The notes below the pieces were generated by a model. It saw only the letters and a program-made list of their open reading frames with translations. It made no database searches and was not told the origin of the DNA. A program made the translations under genes and the position numbers. A stretch of 64,000 nucleotides of DNA from assembly GCA_963576725.1 (NCBI GenBank), contig OY755246.1, positions 76,228,239 to 76,292,238 on the forward strand, read 5' to 3'. Positions 48,116-55,735 of this stretch are shown piece after piece. Positions within the stretch are counted from its first letter, which is position 1; each line of letters begins with the position of its first letter. The stretch comes from Azorinus chamasolen (taxonomy: Eukaryota > Mollusca > Bivalvia > Cardiida > Solecurtidae).

Positions 48116-51097
48116 TTGGATATAACACCATTCATTTATTTACAGTTTGGGAAATGCGAAAATCAAGAACCCCCCTGGGTGCTCTTTCTACGCAATTGGC
48201 ATTGATGGAAAGAATGGAGTGAATCAAAGAGGATGGGGTCTAAGAACGCTTTCGAATATTACAGATATGTTAAACCACAACAAGGTAAATACCGTTCTCC
48301 TTCCTAGAAAAACAGTAGAGTAAAACCTCTCTAAACCGGAATTTTATACAGAATAAGTTAGGTCTTTAGGCAGATGACAGCTTAATCTAGATTGAAAGTC
48401 ACACAGAAAACTGGGTCAGCCGACACTTTGTTCTTGGGCAGTCAGACATTGGGGTATACATGTATTTATTTTTCGTCTTATTGGATTGAGATTGGATAAG
48501 TGTGAAGTTGGACATATCCCTTTACCATGCTTTAAATATCTGGTAGTAGTTTTATCACTGACCCTTCCAAGGCGGTTCTTCTGTCTTCATCCTAATGTTG
48601 TGTTCGTGCGTATTTCATACGTTTGTACACACGTATATGGTTGTGTGTATGTGGATTATATGTGTGTGTGTATGAGTGGTCTTTAATGTCTGTTAATCGA
48701 TGCTTGTGGAGCTCTTTTATACTCAACATCCTTAGCGCTACGTGACCTTTCCAGCGCCTTCAACACCAAATAATCCAATGAAGTTTCGCAGTGTCCTACA
48801 CACAGCCCAATTTTCAGTTGTTGTACTCTCTTCAGATGTTGTGAATCGATGTTTGTAGATCTCCTTTATGTTTAACATCCCTTGGCTCTACGTGACGTTT
48901 TCAGTGTCGCAATGCCCTCAACTCTAAACTATCATATTTTGTTTTGCAGTTCCCTAGACTCGGCCGACAGATATTTACTTTTCAGTAAAGCGTTGCATGG
49001 CGTTATGACTTATCATACTCTTGCGCAAGTTGTGGCGTCACATCTGCTTTCGATGACTGGTTGAAATTTGGTTTTATGGGACTGCTAATATAATGTCGGT
49101 GTGGAACATGCATTGACACTGCTAATATAATGTCAGTATGGAACATGCAATGTACAGTTCTATGGAGGTCGTGTGTGTGTATGTGTGTGAGTTCACATTT
49201 CATTTGTGCTTCTGGTGTTGCTGTACACTTTCATATTTGATTTTCAACTTTACTGTCTGGCTTCTATTACATTGCTGTTAGTAAATTGATGTGTTTGATC
49301 GAGAAATACCAATATCAATCCCTGACACTCCTCGACAGTTTGTGGTGATTTTATGTAGATAAAGTTCCAGACATACAAGATTTTGCTAAGTACTGCCATT
49401 CCGGATTCAGTCTATCAATTCGTGGTACACCGTGATTGATCCTTTATCATACGGTGCTGTTTCCTTACTGGTTTCTTTAACCCTTTACTCAATGAATATT
49501 CATGTAAAATAGTTCTATCATAAAATTGATCTGGTTAGTTTTTGTAATGGGATATTAACACAAGAATGTTTTGGACACGAAGAAACTGTAGAATCATATC
49601 AATATAGTTTTATAAGCAAACAGAGCAAGTCCCTTATCAGACGGCTCCTACAGGAGACGTTGGATCTGCGTCTTCTCTGTTTGCAAAGCGTAGAAAATAA
49701 TTAACATGATCAGATATTACTTTTAATTATCAGTTCCTATACTTACTAACCAAATAAAAAGCGGACGATATCCACCAATGGAAGAAGGGACCTGGTCAAC
49801 CGTGACATTTCGGTTCGTTTGAATCCGGGATTTCACCCGAGAATAAGTTGTAACTTGTTCTCTATTTCAGCATTTTCTCCATGACTGTTCATATAATATA
49901 TAAGTACGCCATGGATAGATAGGTTAATAACATTATTTTATGATGGTATATCAACACGGGAAAATCTGTCCAAGGAAGAAACTGTATGATCAGATCTTAT
50001 TGCATAAACAAAGGCAGAAAATGTAGGGCTAGACGGTATTGAATAAACAAAGGCAGAACTGTAGGGCTAGACGTTATTGCATAAACAAAGGCAGAAACTG
50101 TAGGGCTAGAAGGTATTGCATAAACAAAGGCAGAAACTGTTAGGGCTAGACGTTATTGCATAAACAAAGGCAGAAACTGTAGGGCTAGACGTTATTGCAT
50201 AAACAAAGGCAGAAACTGTAGGGCTAGACGTTATTTCATGAGCCATTTGAATAGGCCCTGAGCAGCCGTCTGAAAACGATATATATTCTGTTTGCTAAAA
50301 GTGTATTTATGGAGTAAAGGGTTAAACTGCAATATATATATGACGTGCCAAAACATTGCTCGATTCTGTTTGTGTTCCAAATCACCTTTCGGTGCAAATT
50401 GTGATGTTGTTAATAAAGAATCACCTGTACAGTGAAGCCTTGTTAGTTCTAACTACAAGGGTCCATACAAAATTAATGACTTGGAGATAACGTGAGTCCC
50501 ATTCGTCCTATTTCTTACCTGGAAACTTTCTCCATGTGCCAGACTATTACAGGTCGAAAGTAATGTTGGACGCTCCTGCAGGAGTATTCAATGTTACCTG
50601 CGACCTGTTTGAAGTTGTCGCGAGTCTGCATAGATATGTACAGTGGTGACTTTTAGAAAAATATCTATATTACAAGTTATGGCAGGGACCAACTGTTACC
50701 TCGAGTTATCATTAAGTTTGGGTTATCCGAGTTCGACTTATTGAGTTCCGCTATACATTTTTCACTGTTGAATCTTACAATTATACCTTTACAGAAGACC
50801 ATCGACATTCTAAAGATGGACGTGGAGGGAGCCGAATGGTCGGCGATACCTGACATGATTAGAACTGATTCAATCAAGAACGTGAAGCAGCTTCTCGTTG
50901 AGTTTCATTTTAAAATCGGACATGCTACACGCATGTCCAAACAGTTAGCAGTCTTCAGAGAAATATACATGGCAGGGTTTAGGATATTTCAAAGTGAGAA
51001 GAACACTGCTTGTAAAATCTGTTACGCGGTGTTAGACGGACGAAAAGTTGCACGCTTGGTAGAGATTGCATTTATAAATACAGCTAAACCTCGTTAA
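36777..51097 (+). CDS. METTL24/FkbM-like methyltransferase, membrane-anchored, six coding exons
   Basis: Joining 36777-36840, 39615-39780, 41614-41742, 47105-47179, 48146-48284 and 50795-51097 gives 876 nt, exactly 292 codons with TAA. All junction phases match and all introns are GT-AG. The protein starts MALAAQYRITCILMIVGFGL, a probable signal anchor. It then shows VCVDDGMAPKKPCLVYSFG (about 102-120), NNFDFESDVISLYGCDVKTF (about 123-142), GWGLRTLSNI, and DILKMDVEGAEW (about 195-206). These match the METTL24 group of FkbM-type methyltransferases, in which the glycine and acidic residues of the Rossmann fold bind S-adenosylmethionine. The substrate is not known. A type II membrane position in the Golgi or endoplasmic reticulum is inferred from the anchor. 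An acceptor at 36774 two bases before the ATG implies an upstream 5' UTR exon that I could not place. Confidence 0.87.
37290..37440 (+). repeat. (CA)n-rich microsatellite
   Basis: Mixed CACACG, ACGTACGTA and ACACCATACC sequence in intron 1 of the METTL24-like gene. Confidence 0.9.
37490..37870 (+). repeat. ~48-60-bp minisatellite (CCATAAAGGTGCCCATACAC)
   Basis: About seven units of CCATAAAGGTGCCCATACAC, TCATAAACTGAAGATACCAA, TGTACTCATT. Two units carry an extra TGTCATTAC. Related diverged sequence continues to 38040. Confidence 0.9.
38140..38400. repeat. H2-like fragment and a 37-bp direct repeat
   Basis: GCCGTCTGATCAGGGTCTGC near 38150 is an H2 arm. ACACGCGTATTCATGGGGTT with AGATATCATTATTTCT is repeated near 38300 and 38335. 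Confidence 0.65.
38408..39225 (+). repeat. 37-bp minisatellite (GTTAGCCCTGGTGAAACTAT)
   Basis: About 22 units of GTTAGCCCTGGTGAAACTAT followed by AGAACGAGATTAAATGC. Divergence rises toward the right end. It lies in intron 1 of the METTL24-like gene, ending about 390 bp before exon 2. Confidence 0.95.
39288..39520. mobile_element. Hairpin MITE, family H2
   Basis: The body has GATTCTTTATTAGCTGA, GAGTCGGTATTGGTAG, AAACAAGCAGAGCAGACCC and GATCCGGGTCTACTCCGTT. It lies just before exon 2. Confidence 0.7.
39615..39780 (+). CDS. METTL24-like coding exon 2
   Basis: Acceptor TTTTTTCAG and donor TATGAAAG|GTAAAG. It encodes AGIHYYMTTYNGGYSMTTDN and then a linker ending THDLIRMYER, probably the lumenal stem before the catalytic domain. 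Confidence 0.82.
39781..40260 (+). other. Intronic, possible older retroelement fragment
   Basis: The segment 39860-40200 is GC-richer than its surroundings and carries a weak minus-strand open frame (for example RHFHVFHLRCWH). I could not match it to a family. Confidence 0.3.
40306..41036. mobile_element. ~730-bp TIR element with TTCCAATAAT inner ends
   Basis: GAATATGAACAGTTCCAGAA ... TTTAGGAATTCCAATAATG at the left is mirrored by CATTATTGGAATTCCTAAAA ... TATTCAAATTATGTGC at the right (about 75-bp imperfect arms). The interior holds GT- and T-rich low-complexity sequence and a G12 run near 40671. No transposase frame. Confidence 0.7.
41030..41150. mobile_element. Hairpin MITE, family H2
   Basis: AAGTAAACAGAGCAGATCCT, GGTACCTGTCGGAGC, GTGTCTACTCTGTTTCC and GGAGTAAAGGGTTA. 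It adjoins the 40.3-kb element directly. Confidence 0.75.
41614..41742 (+). CDS. METTL24-like coding exon 3 (Cys motif, VYSFG)
   Basis: Acceptor GTCTTCTTAG and donor TCGTTTGG|GTAAGA. It encodes MCRNIQRTGGIYDGGKEVCV, DDGMAPKKPCLVYSFG, a hallmark of the family. The longer open frame across this place (41478-41924) is in another frame. Confidence 0.88.
41808..42055. mobile_element. Hairpin MITE, family H2, starting 66 bp after METTL24-like exon 3
   Basis: TTAACCCTTTCCCTCATATA, ATTTGCAAATAGACTAGACC, GGTTCCTATAGGAGCC, body with AAATATTCATAATGTC, and GGAAAGGATTA. Confidence 0.8.
42117..42746. mobile_element. Inverted, internally deleted copy of the 16.4-kb foldback element
   Basis: Bases 42117-42460 match 17470-17807 inverted, and 42461-42746 match 16388-16668 inverted. 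The roughly 800-bp middle with the strongest palindromes is absent. The join reads CAAATGGCGTCATT|TTGGTGTCACGCC. Confidence 0.82.
43119..43347. mobile_element. Hairpin MITE, family H1
   Basis: TTAACCCATTCCCTCATAGG to AAAGGAATGGGTTAA, with a hairpin around GCTCCTATGGAGC (one base lost in the centre). Confidence 0.83.
43400..44070 (+). other. Intronic sequence without recognisable gene or repeat
   Basis: Inside intron 3 of the METTL24-like gene. No supported coding frame. Confidence 0.5.
44072..44240 (+). repeat. Three to four tandem ~50-bp units (GCAAACAGTATTGACCAAGA)
   Basis: GCAAACAGTATTGACCAAGA + TCTGATCCTATAGCTTG, in steps of about 50 bp. The unit resembles an H2 hairpin arm. Confidence 0.88.
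44717..45173 (-). mobile_element. Naiad type-B 3' UTR fragment (5'-truncated)
   Basis: Matches the 3' UTR of the Naiad copies at 51322-51780 and 55209-55660: ATGGAAAAGTAGTAAAGTCA at the terminus, a CA-repeat, then GGGTGACAAAGAGAG and CTCTCAAAGTCACCC. It stops before the SECIS region, at GTCAAATAT. It lies in intron 3 of the METTL24-like gene, on the opposite strand. Confidence 0.88.
45174..45630 (+). other. Intronic sequence flanking the Naiad fragment
   Basis: Minus-strand frame 45051-45530 has no recognised domain. GATATGACGG and AATATGAGATA repeats near 45175-45215 suggest a short local duplication. Confidence 0.35.
45635..45925. mobile_element. Two overlapping H2 MITE remnants
   Basis: GCAAACACAGTATACCC ... 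GTCTTCTGTTTGC, then TTAACCCTTTACTCCATGAA ... GAGCCGTCTGATCTGGGT repeated near 45682 and 45810, and GGAGTAAAGGGGTTAA at the end. Confidence 0.65.
45945..46135 (+). repeat. 33-bp minisatellite (CTTGCAAAACCATGGGGGAC)
   Basis: Five to six units of CTTGCAAAACCATGGGGGAC followed by AAAATGTCCACCC. Open in several frames because 33 is divisible by three. Confidence 0.9.
46670..46765. repeat. Hairpin (GCAGGTCGCAAGTAATGCTG)
   Basis: GCAGGTCGCAAGTAATGCTG pairs with CAGCATTACTTTCGACCT. A relative at 50535-50620 has GGTCGAAAGTAATGTTGGA. Confidence 0.75.
46855..46930. repeat. Foldback unit resembling the progenitor of the 42-bp satellite
   Basis: CAAACAGTTTGGATCCTGAT, GAGACGCCGAGTTATTCGGA and GTCTCATCTGGATCCAAATT form one hairpin. 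Its right arm is the 26.4-28.7-kb satellite unit in order (GAGTAACTCGG, GTCTC, ATGATCCAAACTGTTTGACA). Confidence 0.75.
47105..47179 (+). CDS. METTL24-like coding exon 4
   Basis: Acceptor CTTTTTTAG and donor GACCCTAG|GTAAGA. It encodes SKNNFDFESDVISLYGCDVK and then TFDP, the segment that contains the first strand-loop of the Rossmann fold. Confidence 0.86.
47225..47398. mobile_element. Hairpin MITE, family H2, just after METTL24-like exon 4
   Basis: AACAAACAGAGCTTACC, TATAAGAGCCGTCTGGGC, TGGGTCTAATTTGTTTGC and TATTTATGGAGTGTGGGGT. Confidence 0.65.
47626..47827. mobile_element. Tc1/mariner-like MITE, hairpin type
   Basis: The ends CAGTAAAACCTCTCTATAAC and GTTATAGAGAGGTTTTACTG are inverted. 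The interior is one long hairpin (GCAGGTGGCTGCTTAAAGCA ... GCTCCTATAGGAGC ... inverse). It is the best-preserved member of the 4716-4878 family. A left-end remnant is at 48310-48335. Confidence 0.87.
48044..48113 (+). repeat. (TA)35 microsatellite near the exon 5 acceptor
   Basis: An uninterrupted TA run of 70 bp ending about 32 bp before the AG at 48144-48145. Confidence 0.97.
48146..48284 (+). CDS. METTL24-like coding exon 5
   Basis: Acceptor TTATTTACAG and donor AACAAG|GTAAAT. It encodes CSFYAIGIDGKNG and GWGLRTLSNITDMLNHNK. A (TA)35 tract ends only about 32 bp before the acceptor. Confidence 0.86.
48400..49475 (+). other. Intronic sequence, no gene seen; short duplications
   Basis: GACTGCTAATATAATGTC(A/G)G with TGTGGAACATGCAATG-like text is duplicated near 49079 and 49117. 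GCTCTACGTGACGTTTTCAG-like text appears twice near 48735 and 48890. Confidence 0.5.
49478..49700. mobile_element. Hairpin MITE, family H2
   Basis: TTAACCCTTTACTCAATGAA, body with GAATATTCATG, hairpin AAGCAAACAGAGCAAGTCCC ... GGCTCCTACAGGAG ... TCTTCTCTGTTTGC. Confidence 0.78.
49985..50245 (+). repeat. 38-bp minisatellite (GCAGAAACTGTAGGGCTAGA)
   Basis: Six units of GCAGAAACTGTAGGGCTAGA followed by CGTTATTGCATAAACAAAG. It appears to grow out of an H2 MITE body (GAAACTGTA...CATAAGCAAACAG). Confidence 0.93.
50430..50640. mobile_element. Hairpin MITE remnant before METTL24-like exon 6
   Basis: ACAGTGAAGCCTTGTTAG is the left end. The hairpin is CAGGTCGAAAGTAATGTTGG ... GCTCCTGCAGGAG ... ACATTGAA-like inverse arm. 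Confidence 0.6.
50795..51097 (+). CDS. METTL24-like coding exon 6 (DVEGAEW and C-terminus)
   Basis: The acceptor CCTTTACAG precedes KTIDILKMDVEGAEWSAI, then KQLLVEFHFKIGH and GFRIFQSEKNTACKICYAVL. The exon ends at TAA 51095-51097. The nearest downstream AATAAA is at 51322-51327, at the junction with a retroelement. Confidence 0.9.
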   Translation, partial: KTIDILKMDVEGAEWSAIPDMIRTDSIKNVKQLLVEFHFKIGHATRMSKQLAVFREIYMAGFRIFQSEKNTACKICYAVLDGRKVARLVEIAFINTAKPR

Positions 51098-51857
51098 CGC
51101 GATTTATTAGTGGCTGCTTAATGCAGGGTTAAACTCATGCAGAGATTTCTGCATAACTTTAAACCTTCTTTAAACTGGCACTTGCTTTGAAGACCTGTTA
51201 TATTTTAGAGTTCGATTTGTCAAGGTTGAACTGTGCATGATTCATTAAATATTCTGACTGAATACTCAGTTGAATATGACTGATTCGTAATCTTGTGCAC
51301 AACTAGGTTATATGTGCCGTGAATAAATGGAAAAGTAGTAAAGTCAAGCAGGCAAAGCCACATGCAAGACGCAACCACCACCAAAACACCGATAGACAGC
51401 ATGACACACACACACACACACACACACAACCACACACCCAAACGCACACACACACACGAAATGAACACAGAAAACACCAAAAGACACACAAGAACCAGGG
51501 ACAAACGTTCCACACATGAACAAACCACAAGCACAAAGACGCAAGGCAAACAAAAGGAAGGGTGACAAAGAGAGTACCGCCTTGGCACGGTCAGCAGCAA
51601 AAACACCACTGGGGGTTTAAACCGGTTTACGGACGTCCTAACCTCACACTTCTCTCAAAGTCACCCTAGCTTTACAAATATTGTAAATAAAGTTATCCCC
51701 GCTGGACTTACCCACAACATATAGACGACGGTGAACACAGGACAACATGTAAAACATAGCATAATAACTGTGACAATCCGTCAAATATGTACTCAATGAC
51801 TTTGCTGAAGTCAGAGCACCTGCAGGTAAGCCGTTAAGGGCACGACAGGGAAAAAAT

Positions 51858-51920
51858 AATACATGAGTCTGGTAAGCTCCTCCTGTATCCAAGTTTAAGA
51901 GTATACCATCATAGAGTACT
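51858..51920 (-). promoter_or_regulatory. SECIS-like stem-loop of the outer Naiad
   Basis: Same 63-nt sequence and position as the inner copy: it begins within the UAG stop, AGTAC-TCT-ATGA at the 5' side, AAA in the apical loop, and AGAC on the 3' arm, closed by GTATT. Confidence 0.75.
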
Positions 51921-52002
51921 ACCCTCGGCCTGTCATCGCGCAAGCAAAGAGGGAAGCGTAGCTACCGACTGTAAAAGGGTCGATAACCAAACATGCAGTG
52001 TG

Positions 52003-54451
52003 TTGACTGGAAATATTTCAAAAGAACCAGATATAGATATTTTTTCAATTTTTTCTATTAGAAAACGCAAATCTCGTTCGCATGGCATTCGCAAGAATGG
52101 TAATGTTAAACGAAAATCTCGTTTGAAATTGACTCTTCTTGATCTACATACGCCTAACTTCGGGTAAACATGCCATGCTTTCTAGACTTTCCTCCTTATC
52201 TATATGTTCATTAAAAGAAATTGACGAGCAAGCCGATAAAATTATTTTTCGATCAGATCCTCTCATAGGAACGGCTAGTTTGATACAAAGCTTTACTCTA
52301 CATGTTCTCAGACCGCACATCGACAAATTATCTGAACACCAAAGATTCTTCTTGAAAATTCCTTTTATTAATAAAGGTATTGATTTTATTGACCTCCAAA
52401 GTATTTTTAGAGACAAAAATGTAATTGACACTATTCCTAAATACTTTAAAAATACAGAACCACCTATCATTTGCTACAAATATAACAAACCCATCAGAAA
52501 TACAATTTTCAACTATAATAAAATTGTGGCCGACCTTAATATTAATGATAATATTCCTGATAATTGAGATTGCGCCACCTCAAAATTTTGCTATTCTCCG
52601 GCTGGTCATGTGATTACTGGTAATTTTGAGATAATTAAAGATAAACGTCTACGATCTCTTTTGAATAAAGGTCCCAAATATAGAATACCATCCTTGATAG
52701 ATTTTAACTCTTGTCGAGTTCAGATTGCGGAGGCTTTACAAAATTTTAGTATTAAATGGTGTCGAAGAGAACATGTTGAGTCTAATGCCCTTTCTTGTTG
52801 GAAAAAACTAATTTTTGATATAATAGATAAACGCATTTCCTTTTACAGCTCTAATAAACACCTTCTTCCACCTAAACCTAGAACTTCATTTAGACATCTT
52901 AAAAAGGGTTTACAGGATTTCCATTCAAAATACGTTTTTGTTCCTGCTGATAAGGCATCAAATAATGTGATTATTATTTGACGATTACATTATATCGATG
53001 TCTTGAAACAGGAAATTATTAATACCAAGTCATACATTTCAGTTACCACTGACGAAAAGACCATCATTTCAGACCATGTCAAAAAGTGTGAACAATTTGG
53101 AACCGATATTAAAATTACACAACATAAACTTCCTACTATGTATTGGTTACCAAAACTACATAAAAAACCATATAAAGCACGTTTCATTGCAAATTCTAGT
53201 TCATGTACAACTACTAAATTGTCTATACTTTTGACTTCTTGTTTAACGAAGGTAAAGGAACATGTAAAATTTTACTGTGATAAGACTTATGAAAATTCTG
53301 GAATAAATCTCTTCTGGTCTATTAAGAACTCTTCAGAAGTCTTAAACAAACTTAAGAACAAAAGGTATCTTGCATCCACTGTAAGCACGTACGATTTTTC
53401 TACTCTGTACACAACTCTTCCTCATATTTTAATTAAGGATAAGCTTACTAACTTGATCCAGAAAGTATTTGCCCGAGAAAGAACATCATTCTTGGCATGT
53501 AATGCTGAAAAAGCTTTCTTTACTGACGAGCAAATGAAATATTACACCAATTGGACTTGCTCAGAAGTTTGCGAAGCACTAACCTTTCTTTTGGATAACA
53601 TATTTGTACGTTATGGGAATGCTATATACCGTCAGGTAATTGGTATTCCCATGGGTACGAATTGTGCACCACTTGTCGCAGATTTGTTTTTGTACTGCTA
53701 TGAGAGAGATTTCATGTTGAGTTTGAATCCTCAAACACAAGAAGATGTTATAAAAGCCTTCAATGAAACTTGTCGATATTTGGATGATATTTTTAACTTA
53801 GATAACCCTTTCTTTGATGCTCTGATTCCTACAATTTATCCTAAAGAACTCAAATTGAATAAAGCTAACCCGTCCGACAATTATGCAGCGTTTCTTGACC
53901 TAGACCTTAAAATTAATAATGGAATGATTTCTTCTAAAATATATGACAAAAGAGATGATTTTGATTTTAATATTGTAAATTTTCCTCATCTTGACGGGGA
54001 TGTTCCCCGTGCTCCATCTTACGGGGTTTATATATCTCAACTTATGCGTTTTGCTAGAGCTTGTTCATCTATTGACGATTTTAACAGTCGAAATCTCATT
54101 TTAACTGATAAACTGCTTAAACAAGGATATAGATACCATAAACTAAGAAAAACTTTCTCTAAATTTTACTATCGAAATCTCTCGCTTATTGGCAAGTACA
54201 AATGTAATCTCAAGGTACTTTTGCGACACGGTATTTCACATCCGGAATTTTATGGTGATGTGATTTACAAACTTCGTAAAATTATTGGACATACCCATTT
54301 TCTCACTTTGTTCATCAAATATATAAAACAATTCATTAAAAAGGGATATGATCCTGTATTACTACAACATACTGCATGTTTGGTTGTGAACCCTTTTACA
54401 GTTGGCAATCACGCTGGCCTCTTTGCATGTACGCCGACAAGAAAGGTTTAG
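52003..54451 (+). CDS. Naiad type-A reverse transcriptase ORF with two in-frame UGA codons (probable selenoprotein), 5'-truncated
   Basis: The open blocks 52139-52567, 52610-52981 and 53003-54451 lie in one frame and are separated only by UGA at 52565-52567 and 52979-52981. After the first UGA the frame reads DCATSKFCYSPAGHV, so the motif is Sec-Asp-Cys. The second gives NNVIII-Sec-RLHYIDVL. RT motifs are YDFSTLYTTLPH (catalytic Asp codon at 53393), IPMGTNCAPLVADLFLYCYE and YLDD (53777-53788). The true end is UAG at 54449-54451. The upstream segment 52003-52166 is basic (RKRKSRSHGIRKNG) and leads to DLHTPNFG, then shifts frame at GGG 52162-52164. The expected N-terminal GIY-YIG nuclease is missing. 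The element is therefore unlikely to move by itself, but the RT core is intact. Confidence 0.85.
52565..52567 (+). other. In-frame UGA (proposed selenocysteine 1, UxC motif)
   Basis: TGA GAT TGC lies between NINDNIPDN and ATSKFCYSPAGHV. Homology-like sequence continues on both sides in the same frame. From memory, Naiad proteins carry a conserved Cys-x-Cys before the RT, and UGA replaces its first Cys here. Confidence 0.75.
52979..52981 (+). other. In-frame UGA (proposed selenocysteine 2, copy A)
   Basis: It lies in ADKASNNVIII-UGA-RLHYIDVLK. The inner type-B copy (57267-57269) and copy C (62090-62092) have UGA at exactly this place. Confidence 0.82.
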
Positions 54452-54512
54452 TACTCTATGAAGGCGACCTCTTAAATCCAGAAATGGAAGGAGAACGTCG
54501 GATATCTGTACT
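54450..54512 (+). promoter_or_regulatory. SECIS-like stem-loop of Naiad copy A
   Basis: It starts with the last two bases of the UAG stop. Lower helix AGTAC/GTACT, then ATGA (54458-54461), a 12-nt arm, AAA (54474-54476), and GGAT (54500-54503) on the 3' arm. The upper helix pairs CGAC/GTCG and CTCTT/AAGGAG with a 3-nt bulge, so it is less regular than in the type-B copies. The length (63 nt) and the AUGA-to-AAA spacing equal those of type B. Confidence 0.7.
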
Positions 54513-54663
54513 ATTTCATTTTTGTCGTACCCTTTATTACTTTTCTACAGTTACTCTGTTTGCAGCTCAATCATTGAGTACAATAGCGATAGGTGGATAC
54601 AGTATTTTCAATAAAATGTTTTTTTGTTATACATGCACTTTACCACTGTATTTGCTGTCGCGG

Positions 54664-54958
54664 TTGTTGTAGATTAGTCGGAGAGGGGATACGTTTATTT
54701 ACACTGTTTGTCTTTTAGGATGGGGATGGAATAAGGGTGAGGTTGGGCGCCCATAAACCGGTTTAAACCCCCGGTGACTTTTGTCACTGACCGTTCCAAG
54801 GCGGTACTTCCATCTTCCTCCTATTGTATGTTTGTTTTGTCTTTGTGCGTCTCTTGTTGTTTTTTCTACCTATGTACATTTGCTGTTTCCTTGTGTTGCT
54901 GTTCGGGCGAGTGTTTGTTCTGTATGTGGTGTTTCCTGCATGACTCATTTTTGTACTT
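54664..54958 (+). mobile_element. Type-A 3' UTR terminal segment
   Basis: It carries AAACCGGTTTAAACCCCC, the hairpin GGTGACTTTTGTCAC, and CCGTTCCAAGGCGGTACTTC, all shared in diverged form with type-B 3' UTRs. It ends in ACTCATTTTTGTACTT. Confidence 0.82.
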
Positions 54959-55439
54959 GCAATATAATAGGATCATAACCTTTCTTTTTAAATGTTTTAA
55001 TGCGTTTTATAAACAAATCATGAAAATGGATATGACCCCGAATTTTCCTAAGTTTGTAGATAACATCCCCATAAAATTCTGGTTGAGAAATGCCTTGTCG
55101 CAGTAACGTCCGTAGATTGCAATTATATTTACTAATGAGAGGTAAATTTCGATAATAAAATTTAGAAAAGGTTTTCCGAAGTTTGTGATATCTGTAACCT
55201 TGCTTAAGAATGGAAAAGTAGTAAAGTCAAGCAGGCAAAGCCACATGCAAGACGCAACCACCACCAAAACACCGATAGACAGCATGACACACACACACAC
55301 ACACAACCACACACCCAAACGCACACGCACACACACGAAATGAACACAGAAAACACCAAAAGACACACAAGAACCAGGGACAAACGATCCACAACATGAA
55401 CAAACCACAAGCACAAAGACGCAATGCAAACAAAAGGAA

Positions 55440-55545
55440 GGGTGACAAAGAGAGTACCGCCTTGGCACGGTCAGCAGCAAAAACACCACTGGGGGTTTAA
55501 ACCGGTTTACGGACGTCCTAACCTCACACTTCTCTCAAAGTCACT
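55440..55545 (-). repeat. Conserved long stem in type-B Naiad 3' UTR
   Basis: On the plus strand GGGTGAC-AAA-GAGAG at the left pairs with CTCTC-AAA-GTCAC at the right, about 100 nt apart, with a symmetric AAA/AAA internal loop. The copies at 44948-45057 and 51558-51667 have the same arms (there with GTCACCC). In between lies the shared block AAACCGGTTTAAACCCCC with its own palindrome AAACCGGTTT. Confidence 0.65.
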
Positions 55546-55735
55546 CTAGCTTTACAAATATTGTAAATAAAGGTATCCCCGCTGGACTTACCCACAACAT
55601 AGACGATGGTGAACACAGGACAACATGTAAAACATAGCATAATAACTGTGACAATCCGTCAAATATGTACTCAATGACTTTGCTGAAGTCAGAGCACCTG
55701 CAGGTAAGCCGTTAAGGGCACGACAGGGAAAAAAT

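Larger units (their letters stand above)
52004..54958 (+). mobile_element. Naiad type-A element inserted into the outer type-B element
   Basis: The left junction GTGTGTTG|ACTGG and right junction TTTTTGTACTTG|CAATAT split the outer element cleanly. Only TTG is common to both sides, so the target duplication is at most about 3 bp. The 3' UTR (54452-54958) is matched at about one mismatch over the first 150 compared bases by the fragment at 63073-63366, suggesting recent activity. Confidence 0.85.

Noticed and set aside
50741..51097. 118-aa unspliced frame as a stand-alone protein
   Set aside because: Its first 18 residues come from intron. The acceptor at 50794 and the phase-matched upstream exons show it is the last exon of the METTL24-like gene.
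52565..52981. Treating Naiad copy A as a pseudogene because of two internal stops
   Set aside because: Both are UGA, one is conserved in all three copies that cover it, coding similarity continues in frame past each, and a SECIS-like hairpin follows. Selenocysteine explains all of this better than decay.
54740..54800. A second SECIS in the type-A 3' UTR around GGTGAGG...GGTGAC
   Set aside because: The arms do not pair well and type-B copies lack the matching GA. The hairpin at the stop codon fits far better.
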